25,286 nucleotides of DNA from the NCBI GenBank assembly GCA_002398565.1, contig DGZP01000117.1, positions 22,904 through 48,189 of the forward strand, written 5' to 3'. The notes beneath the pieces were generated by a model. The model did not search any database. It saw only the letters and a program-made list of their open reading frames with translations, and was not told where the DNA came from. This stretch comes from Proteiniphilum sp. UBA4977 (GTDB taxonomy: Bacteria > Bacteroidota > Bacteroidia > Bacteroidales > Dysgonomonadaceae). This document shows, in pieces, positions 17,097-25,285 of this stretch. The translations under genes were made by a program, and so were the position numbers. The number at the start of each line of letters is the position of its first letter. Positions within the stretch are counted from its first letter, which is position 1.

Positions 17097-17098
17097 AT

Positions 17099-18118
17099 TC
17101 AGATGATTCCATCCGGGAACTGCATCGTCACACAGTGCAACGATCCGTGTTGTCTGACAAGTACCCGGCAGTCGACTCCCACGATCTCCCTGTCTGGAAA
17201 CACTTCCTGTAGCTGTTTTGTTGCGATTTCATCTTTCGGGGTTCCGTAGTATGGAAGTAGCACGGCCTTGTTGATGATCAAAAAGTTGGCATAGGTGGCA
17301 GGAAGACGTTGTCCCTCTTCAAATACCGCATCGGCCATCGGCAGTGGAACCAGTTTGTACGGTTTGCCGTTATATGCAACAAACGACTTCAGCTCGGCTT
17401 CCATGGCTTTCAGTTCGCCGAAATGTTCATCGTTCTCATCGTCACATTTCACGTAAGCAATTGTTTCCTCATCACAGAAGCGGGCAAGTGTATCAACATG
17501 ACTGTCGGTATCATCTCCCGCCAGATAACCATGGTGAAGCCAGAGAATACGCTCTGCACCGAATGTTTTTTTTAAGTAGTCATCGATCTGTTCCTGTGTC
17601 AGGGGCTGGTTGCGGTTGGGTGCCAGCAGACACGCGGTAGTGAGTATGGTGCCCTTACCGTCTGATTCGATGGAACCTCCCTCCAGGATGAAATCCAGTC
17701 TGTTTTGATAATCTGTCTCCGGTTTAAAGGTTCCCTTATCAAATAATTTTCCGGTGATAAGGTTATCGAGATTGGCTGCAAACTTCAATCCCCAGCCGTT
17801 GAATCCAAAATCGATCAGGGTGGGTCTGCCATCAATAAAAACAGAGATGGCACCATGATCACGTGACCAGCTGTCGTTACTTTCCGCCTCCACACAGATC
17901 AGGTTTTTTTGCTCCTCATCGCAGAAATATTGTCTCACGTTGAGCGAAGGAGGAACTATCACCAGCAGTTTTTCACGCTTTAGTATTTCCTTCGAAAAGG
18001 CTACGTAACACGTTATTACCTCCTCCAGCATATTACACCAGTCGGTACCCGCATGCGGCCACGTAACAAGCACTCCACTCTGGGGGTACCACTCTGCCGG
18101 AAATACAATGCCACACAT
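17099..18118 (-). CDS. aguA: Agmatine deiminase family protein
   Basis: 339 residues from the ATG at 18118 (MCGIVFPAEWYPQSGVLVTW). This start lies 4 bp after the lpxA stop and has GGAAGGA 8-14 bases upstream, inside the end of lpxA; the frame is open back to 18178 but would overlap lpxA by 56 bp. Family residues: RDHG (86-89), EGGSI (147-151), SHVDT with His207 and Asp209, and Cys329 in the C-terminal HGSLHCVTMQ. The enzyme converts agmatine to N-carbamoylputrescine and ammonia; aguB downstream completes the route to putrescine. The segment before the catalytic Cys is usually GGGxIHC and here is HGSLHC, so a shifted substrate preference cannot be excluded. Confidence 0.88.
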   Translation of the reverse strand: MCGIVFPAEWYPQSGVLVTWPHAGTDWCNMLEEVITCYVAFSKEILKREKLLVIVPPSLNVRQYFCDEEQKNLICVEAESNDSWSRDHGAISVFIDGRPTLIDFGFNGWGLKFAANLDNLITGKLFDKGTFKPETDYQNRLDFILEGGSIESDGKGTILTTACLLAPNRNQPLTQEQIDDYLKKTFGAERILWLHHGYLAGDDTDSHVDTLARFCDEETIAYVKCDDENDEHFGELKAMEAELKSFVAYNGKPYKLVPLPMADAVFEEGQRLPATYANFLIINKAVLLPYYGTPKDEIATKQLQEVFPDREIVGVDCRVLVRQHGSLHCVTMQFPDGII

Positions 18119-18122
18119 ATGG

Positions 18123-18911
18123 CTATCCTTCCATATTACCTCTGACAATTCCACGGTTCGAAGAGCGGACAAAATCAAGGATTAGCAGGCGGTCTTCCGA
18201 GGGAGGTAGCTCCTGTTCAATGCGTTCCATTGCCTGGGATATATTAAATCCCGAGAGGTAAAGATACCTGTAAATCTCCTGTATAGCGTTGATCCGCTCG
18301 CTAGAAAATCCACGGCGGCGCAGTCCCACAATATTCAATCCCACGTAGGTAATCGGCTCACGACCTACCATCACATAAGGAGGAATATCCTTCGATATTT
18401 TGGATCCTCCCTGAATCATCACATGAGGGCCAATTTTAGAGAACTGGTGCGCCAGGGTGCCACCGCTGATAATTGCATAATCATCAATCTCTATTTCACC
18501 GGCAAGCTGGGTGGCATTTCCCAATATCACATGGTCATGCAACACGCAATCATGTGCCACATGGCTGTATGCCATAATCAGGCAGTTGTTGCCCACGCTG
18601 GTAAAGCCTTTTGATGCTGTACCGCGGTTTACGGTAGCACATTCACGAATGGATGTATTGTCGCCAATAATGGCTGTTGTCTCCTCTCCCTGAAACTTAA
18701 GGTCCTGCGGGATACCGGCTATGGTAGCATGCGGGAAGATGGTACAATTTTTCCCGATACGTGCCCCATCGAGTACCGTCGCGTGCATCATGATCCTCGA
18801 CCCGTCACCAATTTCGGTGTTCCTGTCAACATATGCAAAAGGTTCCACAATCACATTTTCTCCCAACTTGGCTTCAGGATGTACAAAAGCCATGGTTGAT
18901 ACACTATTCAT
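18123..18911 (-). CDS. lpxA: UDP-N-acetylglucosamine O-acyltransferase
   Basis: 262 residues, the normal LpxA length. The N-terminal two thirds are hexapeptide repeats forming a left-handed beta-helix (such as IGDGSRIMMHATVLDG). The catalytic His is His120 in YSHVAHDC (E. coli His125), and GTLAHQF matches the E. coli His160 region. It transfers the first 3-hydroxyacyl chain from ACP to UDP-GlcNAc in lipid A synthesis. The position of the E. coli acyl-length ruler Gly173 is Gly168 here, so a long chain should fit (inference). The C-terminal helical domain begins near GFSSERINAIQEIYRYL. It starts 19 bp after lpxC-fabZ; the aguA ribosome binding site lies in its last codons. Confidence 0.95.
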   Translation of the reverse strand: MNSVSTMAFVHPEAKLGENVIVEPFAYVDRNTEIGDGSRIMMHATVLDGARIGKNCTIFPHATIAGIPQDLKFQGEETTAIIGDNTSIRECATVNRGTASKGFTSVGNNCLIMAYSHVAHDCVLHDHVILGNATQLAGEIEIDDYAIISGGTLAHQFSKIGPHVMIQGGSKISKDIPPYVMVGREPITYVGLNIVGLRRRGFSSERINAIQEIYRYLYLSGFNISQAMERIEQELPPSEDRLLILDFVRSSNRGIVRGNMEG

Positions 18912-18930
18912 ATTCTTTGTATCAGTTATA

Positions 18931-20313
18931 TTATTTATTTTTGATAATCTGGGCCGTGAAGTCTGCTTCAGAGATCACCCTGTCACCAATGAATGCCAGT
19001 CCCCGCATGGTGGCAATGCCTCTGCGCATTGTGCTGGTAAGCTCCACCCTGAAAATAAGCGTGTCGCCCGGGACCACTTTATGGCGAAACTTCACGTTGT
19101 CGATTTTCAGGAAATAAGTAGAATATCGCTCCGGCTCATCGAGCCCTGCCAGGACAAGCAAGCCGCCGGTCTGTGCCATGGCCTCCACCTGTAAAACGCC
19201 CGGCATCACCGGCTCCTGCGGAAAGTGACCCATGAAATAGGGTTCATTGGTAGTAATATTTTTCACCCCTACAATATAGGTGTCAGTCATCTGAATGATC
19301 TTGTCCACCATAAGGAAAGGGTATCGGTGTGGCAGCAGTTCGCGGATACGGTTGTTATCCATCACCGGATCGGCAAGCACATCATATATGGGTGGTTGTA
19401 CTTCGTTGAGTTTTATATCCCTGCGAATAAGGCGTGCCAGTTGGTTATTTATTTTATGTCCGGGGCGTGTAGCGATAAGCCGCCCTTTGATCGGTTTTCC
19501 GATAAGTGCCATATCCCCGATGATGTCAAGCAGCTTGTGACGCGCCGGTTCATTGGGAAATTCCAGTTTACGGTGATTCAGATATCCCAGTTCATCGGCA
19601 TTGTGACGGGGTATGTTCAATTCGTCTGCAATTTCGTCCAGCTCAGGCTGTGATAATTTTCTTTCGTATATTACGATGGCATTATCAAGATTTCCTCCCT
19701 TAATAAGTCCCGCCTTTCGTAGTTGTTGTATCTCACGTACAAAAACAAAAGTACGTGCCGGCGCAATATCCGTTTCAAATTCAGCCACTGAATCCAGTGA
19801 AGCAGACTGATTTGGGATATATTTGGAATCGAACTCAATGAAGGAGTTGATACCAAAAGAATCGTCCGGGAGAAGTGTCAGCTTTGAGCCGGTTTCCGGA
19901 TCCGCCACTTCCATTTTACTACGGACAATATAATAATCCTTGTCCTTTTCCTGTTCCCTTATTCCTGCTTTACGGATCTCTTTTACATATTCAATGGCAC
20001 TTCCGTCGAGTATGGGAAATTCAGAAGAATTTACTTCTATCAGGCAATTGTCTATACCCAAAGCATATAATGCCGACAGCCCGTGCTCAATGGTACTTAC
20101 CGTCACGTTATCCTTTCCGACAACAGTGCCTCGTTGTGTATTCACAACATTCTCAGCCAACGCCTCAATTACCGGTTGGCCTTCCAGGTCGGTTCTTATT
20201 ATTTTGTATCCGTGATCAACCGGAGCAGGTTTGAAGGTAACCACGATATGGAAACCGGTATGGAGTCCGATTCCGCTTAATGTGAAGCTATTTTGTAAAG
20301 TTCTCTGTTTCAC
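18931..20313 (-). CDS. lpxC-fabZ: Bifunctional UDP-3-O-acyl-GlcNAc deacetylase / 3-hydroxyacyl-ACP dehydratase fusion
   Basis: 460 residues with two enzymes in one chain, a known arrangement in Bacteroidota. Residues 1 to about 305 are LpxC: zinc ligands His77 (STIEHGLSAL), His259 and Asp263 (ARHKLLDIIGD), catalytic Glu76 and His286 (RPGHKINNQ). It performs the committed deacetylation of lipid A synthesis. Residues about 320-460 are FabZ: LLPHRYPFLMVDKI, and GHFPQEPVMPGVLQVEAMAQ with His363 and Glu377, which dehydrates 3-hydroxyacyl-ACP. Both halves look intact. The fusion ties the competing uses of 3-hydroxyacyl-ACP (lipid A versus fatty acids) to fixed stoichiometry. A promoter lies 116 bp upstream, and lpxA follows after 19 bp. 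Confidence 0.96.
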   Translation of the reverse strand: MKQRTLQNSFTLSGIGLHTGFHIVVTFKPAPVDHGYKIIRTDLEGQPVIEALAENVVNTQRGTVVGKDNVTVSTIEHGLSALYALGIDNCLIEVNSSEFPILDGSAIEYVKEIRKAGIREQEKDKDYYIVRSKMEVADPETGSKLTLLPDDSFGINSFIEFDSKYIPNQSASLDSVAEFETDIAPARTFVFVREIQQLRKAGLIKGGNLDNAIVIYERKLSQPELDEIADELNIPRHNADELGYLNHRKLEFPNEPARHKLLDIIGDMALIGKPIKGRLIATRPGHKINNQLARLIRRDIKLNEVQPPIYDVLADPVMDNNRIRELLPHRYPFLMVDKIIQMTDTYIVGVKNITTNEPYFMGHFPQEPVMPGVLQVEAMAQTGGLLVLAGLDEPERYSTYFLKIDNVKFRHKVVPGDTLIFRVELTSTMRRGIATMRGLAFIGDRVISEADFTAQIIKNK

Positions 20314-20428
20314 TATTTGTTGAATTTAATAATCAGATAATCGATACCGGGTTGTCTAAACCATGTCACGTTCCGGCTCATTGACGCCGAAAACGTATGA
20401 TTCATTTCACAGTTCATCAACTTTTGTG

Positions 20429-20436
20429 CAAAGATA
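20429..20436 (-). promoter_or_regulatory. Bacteroidota-type -7 element for lpxC-fabZ
   Basis: TATCTTTG on the minus strand matches TAnnTTTG exactly and is followed by CAC. No good -33 TTTG is seen at the expected distance; only ATTTTC-like sequence lies there. It would give a leader of roughly 110 bases. The lpxD to lpxC gap (20314-20503) holds nothing else that I can support. Confidence 0.55.
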
Positions 20437-20503
20437 CAATCAAAAGCAGAAAATGGAGCCATTTTTTAGAAATGTTTCTGGTTTGGCACAGGCATGGGAT
20501 AAA

Positions 20504-21550
20504 TTACTCGCGCGGCAAAAGATCTTTTTTCAGTTCGGCAATCTCTTTCTCCAGTGTATTGAGTTGCCGGTACATATCGGGCAGTTTAGGGATAATGACA
20601 CTCGACTTAAAAAAGTTTTTTACCGGAAAGGCCGGAGACCCCATGATCTCGGACCCTCTCTTGGTATTGCTGATGATACCAGACTGAGCGCCTATCTGAC
20701 TATTTTCTCCTATGGTAATATGGCCACCAATACCTACCTGCCCGCCCAACACACAACTGTTGCCAATCTTTGTGGAACCGGCAATGCCTGCCTGGGCAGC
20801 CATGACCGTGTTTTCCCCGATCTCGCAGTTGTGCGCAATTTGTATAAGGTTATCGAGTTTCACACCTCTTCTGATAATTGTGGAACCCATTACTGCCCGG
20901 TCGATAGTAGTGTTGGCACCTATCTCCACGTCATCTTCAATGATTACATTGCCTATTTGGGGAATCTTGTGGTAACGCTCCTCTTCCTTGCTGAATCCGA
21001 ATCCGTCTGCTCCGATAACAGCACCCGCATGGATGATACAATTATCACCGATCACACAATCGGAATAGATCTTTACCCCGGGATAAATCGTACAGTTTTT
21101 ACCGATATGCACATCTTCACCCACATATACCTGCGGATAAATCTTACTGTCATTTCCAATATGTGATCCGGCACCCACATATGCAAAAGCGCCCACATAT
21201 ACATTCTCACCCATCAATGCTTCCGGTGAAATAAAACTCATTGTTTCAATACCGCGTCTGCGGGAATGCTTACTACCGGCCATCTCCATGAGTGATGCCA
21301 GTGCTGCATATGCATTTGGTACCCGGATCAATGTTGCCTTTATAGGCTGCCCCGGCTCAAAATCATCATTTACAAGGACTATATCCGCCCTGGTCTGATA
21401 TATGTATGCAGTATATTTAGGGTTACCGAGAAACGTGATAGTACCAGGTTTTCCATCTTCAATCTTTGAAAAATTGGAAACAGTCACGTCCGGGTCACCG
21501 ACCAGTTCTCCCTTAAGGAAATCGGCTATTTGTTTTGCGGAAAATTTCAT
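20504..21550 (-). CDS. lpxD: UDP-3-O-(3-hydroxyacyl)glucosamine N-acyltransferase
   Basis: 348 residues from the ATG at 21550 (MKFSAKQIADFLKGELVGD), the standard LpxD N-terminus; the frame is open for 15 further codons but they look unrelated. It has the uridine-binding N-terminal domain, then a long run of hexapeptide repeats with the catalytic His240 in QIAHNCEIGENT (E. coli His239), and a C-terminal helix rich in Leu and charged residues. It adds the second 3-hydroxyacyl chain in lipid A synthesis, after LpxC. It is separated from lpxC-fabZ by 190 bp with a promoter, so it may be a separate transcript even though the genes run the same way. Confidence 0.95.
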   Translation of the reverse strand: MKFSAKQIADFLKGELVGDPDVTVSNFSKIEDGKPGTITFLGNPKYTAYIYQTRADIVLVNDDFEPGQPIKATLIRVPNAYAALASLMEMAGSKHSRRRGIETMSFISPEALMGENVYVGAFAYVGAGSHIGNDSKIYPQVYVGEDVHIGKNCTIYPGVKIYSDCVIGDNCIIHAGAVIGADGFGFSKEEERYHKIPQIGNVIIEDDVEIGANTTIDRAVMGSTIIRRGVKLDNLIQIAHNCEIGENTVMAAQAGIAGSTKIGNSCVLGGQVGIGGHITIGENSQIGAQSGIISNTKRGSEIMGSPAFPVKNFFKSSVIIPKLPDMYRQLNTLEKEIAELKKDLLPRE

Positions 21551-21594
21551 CAGTTTATAGTTCAGTGGAACAGTTATTCTCTCTAATAATTTCA

Positions 21595-21602
21595 CAAATT
21601 AA
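21595..21602 (-). promoter_or_regulatory. Weak candidate -7 element for lpxD
   Basis: TTAATTTG on the minus strand differs from TAnnTTTG in one fixed base. It lies 45 bp before the lpxD start, after the tRNA terminator, so some promoter is expected in this stretch. Support is only the partial match and the position. Confidence 0.3.
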
Positions 21603-21739
21603 CGAATAATATTTCAGTGAAAGAAGAAAAGTCCGATAATTCCATGCTCTCCTGTTCTGCAACCCGTGCAATCAGATTGAAAATCAAGGCCGTAGCAAGG
21701 CTGACTTTCATCGGATAAAAACACTGTGTCGCAGTATAT

Positions 21740-21777
21740 AAAAAAAGACAGTTATCAAGTAAACTATGATAACTGTC
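21740..21777 (-). terminator. Rho-independent terminator of tRNA-Pro
   Basis: On the minus strand GACAGTTATCA pairs with TGATAACTGTC (11 perfect pairs, 9-base loop) and is followed by seven T. It begins 14 bases after the tRNA 3' end, so the tRNA is a single-gene transcript insulated from lpxD. Confidence 0.9.
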
Positions 21778-21791
21778 CCGCTTACATCGTG

Positions 21792-21867
21792 TCGGGATGA
21801 GAAGATTCGAACTTCCGACCCCACGCCCCCCAGACGCGTACTCTAAACCGGACTGAGCTACATCCCG
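21792..21867 (-). tRNA. tRNA-Pro (anticodon GGG)
   Basis: 76 nucleotides fold as a full cloverleaf: acceptor CGGGATG / CATCCCG, D arm GCTC...GAGT, anticodon stem CGCGT / GCGTG with loop CTGGGGG (anticodon GGG, reads CCC and CCU), variable loop GGGTC, T arm GGAAG-TTCGAAT-CTTCT, and discriminator A. The CCA end is not encoded. The anticodon stem contains G-U pairs. It has a consensus promoter directly upstream and a strong terminator downstream. Confidence 0.96.
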
Positions 21868-21879
21868 AAAATGTGAGCG

Positions 21880-21911
21880 CAAAATTACCCTAATTTTTTC
21901 TTTCTTCCAAA
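21880..21911 (-). promoter_or_regulatory. Consensus promoter of tRNA-Pro
   Basis: On the minus strand TTTG (21911-21908), a 20-bp spacer, then TAATTTTG (21887-21880) match the Bacteroidota -33/-7 consensus exactly. The tRNA 5' end lies 12 bases after the -7 element, so the primary transcript has almost no leader. Confidence 0.85.
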
Positions 21912-21956
21912 TTTATTGCGGAAACTTTTTCTTACGCATCATAACATACACATTCA

Positions 21957-22031
21957 TCAGGTGAAGAGGGGAATTGTCTGCTCAATCCTGTCTCTGGTTT
22001 ACATCCCATAAAAAAATAGATATTCACCTGA
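21957..22031. repeat. Inverted repeat between the GH92 gene and tRNA-Pro
   Basis: TCAGGTGAA (21957-21965) and TTCACCTGA (22023-22031) are perfect 9-bp inverted copies 57 bp apart. On the minus strand the transcript of the GH92 gene would pass through it. The enclosed sequence has a T7 run near its start but no clear hairpin before it. It may be a 3'-end structure or chance; no other gene-like signal is seen in 21912-22052. Confidence 0.35.
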
Positions 22032-22052
22032 CAAATAAAAAGCATTCCTGGT

Positions 22053-25000
22053 TTATTTCACTCCCCATTTGTAATTCGGGGTGTCACCCATTTCAAGCTC
22101 CAGTTTTCCTCCCTTCAACAACTCACCAGCAGGAAATTTAAAATCATAGAGAGGTTTTCCGTTTAATACAGCCGACTGGATATATTTATTAATTCTGGAA
22201 GCTCCGTTGGCGATTATTTCAAACCGATTTCCTCTACCAAATTTTTCACCCAGATTGATGACAGTCTTTTCAAACAAAGGGCTTCCTATTTCGTAAACCG
22301 GTTCCACACTGCATCCACCGTCTGTCTGGAACAGACCCAGTGCTGCCATTACAAACCAGGCCGACATCTGTCCCTGATCCTCGTCGCCCAGATAGGCATT
22401 TGCCACCTCATGTCCGTAGTATCGGTCAATAATAGAGCGGCTCCATTTCTGAGTTTCCCATGGCTGGTTTACCCAGTTAAACAGGAATGCAAAGTGCATA
22501 GACTGCTGATTTCCCTGTACTACCGGATAGTCCCAGTACTGGTCTCCCGGAGCATTATAACGCAAAGGCTCACTGGCTTCAAATCCCCACGTCAGGCGAT
22601 CTACAAACACTTTTTCACCTATCATCCGGGACAGTGCGGGTATATCTTGCGGCACAAAAAATGTCAACTGCCATGCATTTCCTTCTACATAGTGATGATT
22701 TGCTCCTGATTTGAACGGATCAAAATCTTTCTCCCAGTCGCCACTGCTGTAACGCATACGTGCAAAGCCCGTCTCCTTGTCAATTGCATTTTGCCACCAA
22801 TAGCCCCTGTCTAAAAAGAGTTCATAATCCTTCTCTTTGCCAAGAGCCTTGGCCAACTGCGATACAGTCCAATCATCGTATGAATATTCAAGCGTATTGG
22901 AAAAACGGCCCTTGTCGGCAGGGACATATTTATATTTCAGGTATGCAGCCAGGTCTCTGTTCCCTGCAAAACCATTTCCAACATGTTGGGGAAGCGTGGT
23001 CTGCATTTTTCTGACTGCTTCAAAGACTTTCTCTACATCATAGTTCCGGATACCCATCTGCCAGGCACTTACAAGCAACGGTATCTCATGTTCCGCCACC
23101 ATTACGGGGATATACTCCATTCCGGCCGGCCCTTTGGCCAACCACCCATTGGCATCGTACATGCCCAGTTGCGATTTCACCCAACGCGACGACCATTCCG
23201 GGGTTACAAGGTTCCAAAATTGATTCAGGTTCCAGAATGTATTCCAGAAAGCATCGCATCCTAAAGCCACCGCATCGGGATCATCAAACTGCCTGGTCTT
23301 CTCGGCAGCATCCACCCAGCGGCCATCCACATCACTAAACATGTTACGACAGCATGAGCGGTACATATTGGTATAAAACCGTTGCTTTTCTCTCTTATCA
23401 TTGCTTTGTATGTATATACGCGAAAGAATGTCGTTCCAAGCCTGACGATGACTATCACGGATTGCATCAAAGTTCCAGTTAAACGGTCTTGTTATTTCCG
23501 CATTAAGGTTATTTGAGGCACCGTCCATATCCACATACGAGATTCCGGAGCGTACCTGCACAACCTGGTTCCGGCGCGTATCAAATTCGGCAAAACAACC
23601 CATTATCTCCGGGCTCTCAGCGTATATTTCTTCTTCGTTCAGTATTTCATTATTGACCCATCCTCCGAAATTCATGATATCGCGATCGAATTCTATCACA
23701 AAATATATAACATAATCCTGATTGACATCAGAGGACCATACTTTTTTGGATTGTTGCTTACTATAACCTTCAATCCTCCTGCTACTCACCCGATTAATTT
23801 TTGCTTCAAGTATATCGAATCTGTATTCAGAAGGGACCTTCAGGTCTATCATCACCCGTGAATCGGTACCCGGAGGATAGCTATAACGCTGAAAACCACA
23901 TCGAGTAGTGGAAGTAAGTTCAGCTTTGATATTGTAATCAGTCAGATCGGCCTTGTAATATCCGACTTTTGCTTCTTCGGATTGTTTATCAATCAGGGAA
24001 CGATACGACAATGTATCTTTTTTAAATATGGACTGATCTCCTATTTTTGTTTTCAAGGGCCCATTTACAGGCATGATACCTAACCCTGCCATCGTCCATT
24101 CATGAATATGGCTGAATGTGCCAATACTTTCAAAACTAGGTTCATATCCGGCCTGCCATCCAGGATTCTGGTTGTCGGGACTAAGTTTTACCATACTGAA
24201 AGGCATCCATGAACCTGGCGCTATCATCCAGCGCGAATGAGCAGTCCCCATTCGGGTGTCTATATAGTCCGCCGCAGTCATATCCTTTTTGGGGGTACGT
24301 ATTACACTGCCTTTTTCAACCACCCTCCCATCTATCAATATGGTATATCTGCTTTTCTGTTGCGAGGTTACGGCAGGCATGGGTGCTTCCAGTATATATC
24401 TTCCCTGCTCAAGTACCTGTTCAAGTATTGTTTTCCCGTCAACTTTTACCTCAACATTGGATGATCCGTACAAATGCTCCAGATCAACCAAAAGCGGTTG
24501 ACTTGATATTTCCGGCAACTGATAGTCTGCCACTTCAACTCCCCTCAGATAAGCCGGTCCGGTTGTTTTATCCATATTGGCATTTGCCGGGCCTTCGAGT
24601 CTTATATCATCAAATATAAGCCAGGAACCTTCAAGATTTGTGAGATTTATCTCATTTCCACCTTTTTTTATCAGGGCAGGATCCAGCAGAATCTCAATTG
24701 CATGTCTTTTTATTTTATCGTAATTTCCTGTCAGAGATTCATCTCCTCCCCCCTTCGGCAAAATATATTTCCACGATTTACCGTTAACGGTTACTTTAAA
24801 ATAGGGAGGACGATTTTTGTGCGTATCCAGTATATCAATGATCAATTTCCAATTACCATGATCAGAGACCGATTTCATCCTGAAAAGAATGTTCAGGACA
24901 TGGGTTCTGATACCGGCCGTATGACTGGTTCCCCCCCACGCATCGTCCGGTCCGGGAAGAATGTATGGAAAATCTTTTTGAGGATCTGATTTTCCGATCA

Positions 25001-25193
25001 AAAAGAAACGATCTTCCCATCCAAAATCGTGATTGAGGAACTCTTTATAATCTCCGGGTGACAATGCAAATTCAGCTGCACTGTTGTCATTAATCCCTAT
25101 TTGCCATATTGTTTTGATTTCCTGCCTCTTTCCACATCCCGGCAAGATAGCGATCATACCTATAATAATAAGAATATAATTTATTTTAATCAT
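22053..25193 (-). CDS. GH92 family alpha-mannosidase lipoprotein with an extra N-terminal domain
   Basis: 1046 residues from the ATG at 25193. The signal peptide ends in lipobox LPGC (Cys20), so it is a lipoprotein, probably facing the periplasm or cell surface. Residues about 27-200 (IWQIGINDNSAAEF ... LIFDDIRLEGP) resemble the carbohydrate-binding beta-sandwich appended to some polysaccharide lyases (PL4-type domain III). From about 305 (ADYIDTRMGTAHSRW) to the end is the GH92 two-domain catalytic module: FSHIHEWTMAG, the likely acid Glu837 in YVEGNAWQ, and GDEDQGQMSAWF (936-947) with Asp937 and Asp939. GH92 enzymes are calcium-dependent exo-alpha-mannosidases that trim host or yeast glycans; linkage specificity cannot be read here. 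The start overlaps the stop of the gene before it (TGATG), pointing to a glycan-degradation operon. Confidence 0.92.
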   Translation of the reverse strand: MIKINYILIIIGMIAILPGCGKRQEIKTIWQIGINDNSAAEFALSPGDYKEFLNHDFGWEDRFFLIGKSDPQKDFPYILPGPDDAWGGTSHTAGIRTHVLNILFRMKSVSDHGNWKLIIDILDTHKNRPPYFKVTVNGKSWKYILPKGGGDESLTGNYDKIKRHAIEILLDPALIKKGGNEINLTNLEGSWLIFDDIRLEGPANANMDKTTGPAYLRGVEVADYQLPEISSQPLLVDLEHLYGSSNVEVKVDGKTILEQVLEQGRYILEAPMPAVTSQQKSRYTILIDGRVVEKGSVIRTPKKDMTAADYIDTRMGTAHSRWMIAPGSWMPFSMVKLSPDNQNPGWQAGYEPSFESIGTFSHIHEWTMAGLGIMPVNGPLKTKIGDQSIFKKDTLSYRSLIDKQSEEAKVGYYKADLTDYNIKAELTSTTRCGFQRYSYPPGTDSRVMIDLKVPSEYRFDILEAKINRVSSRRIEGYSKQQSKKVWSSDVNQDYVIYFVIEFDRDIMNFGGWVNNEILNEEEIYAESPEIMGCFAEFDTRRNQVVQVRSGISYVDMDGASNNLNAEITRPFNWNFDAIRDSHRQAWNDILSRIYIQSNDKREKQRFYTNMYRSCCRNMFSDVDGRWVDAAEKTRQFDDPDAVALGCDAFWNTFWNLNQFWNLVTPEWSSRWVKSQLGMYDANGWLAKGPAGMEYIPVMVAEHEIPLLVSAWQMGIRNYDVEKVFEAVRKMQTTLPQHVGNGFAGNRDLAAYLKYKYVPADKGRFSNTLEYSYDDWTVSQLAKALGKEKDYELFLDRGYWWQNAIDKETGFARMRYSSGDWEKDFDPFKSGANHHYVEGNAWQLTFFVPQDIPALSRMIGEKVFVDRLTWGFEASEPLRYNAPGDQYWDYPVVQGNQQSMHFAFLFNWVNQPWETQKWSRSIIDRYYGHEVANAYLGDEDQGQMSAWFVMAALGLFQTDGGCSVEPVYEIGSPLFEKTVINLGEKFGRGNRFEIIANGASRINKYIQSAVLNGKPLYDFKFPAGELLKGGKLELEMGDTPNYKWGVK

Positions 25194-25285
25194 CACAATT
25201 TTATTTTGATAAATTTATTCTCAAAAGGCGAAAAATTAATTTCTTTCAATCCGCTTTGAATAGGTTCTTCTATGACGTTTACTAC
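25193..25285 (-). CDS. 3' end of an upstream gene, partial (possibly a glycosidase)
   Basis: An open frame enters from the window edge and reads VVNVIEEPIQSGLKEINFSP followed by FENKFIKIKL and a TGA at 25195-25193. The stop shares its last base with the ATG of the GH92 gene (TGATG), the usual sign of translational coupling, which supports this being a real coding end rather than chance. The closing pattern, Pro-Phe-Glu followed by alternating hydrophobic and basic residues, is what many glycosidases (for example GH38 mannosidases) end with, but 30 residues are too few to name it. Confidence 0.5.
   Translation of the reverse strand, partial: VVNVIEEPIQSGLKEINFSPFENKFIKIKL

Noticed and set aside
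20363..21166. A 267-codon + strand frame across lpxD
   Set aside because: It is antisense to conserved LpxD hexapeptide repeats, whose regular composition keeps the opposite strand open; no promoter or family match.
21592..21882. A 96-codon minus-strand frame over the tRNA
   Set aside because: It covers the tRNA-Pro gene and its terminator, which fully explain the sequence.
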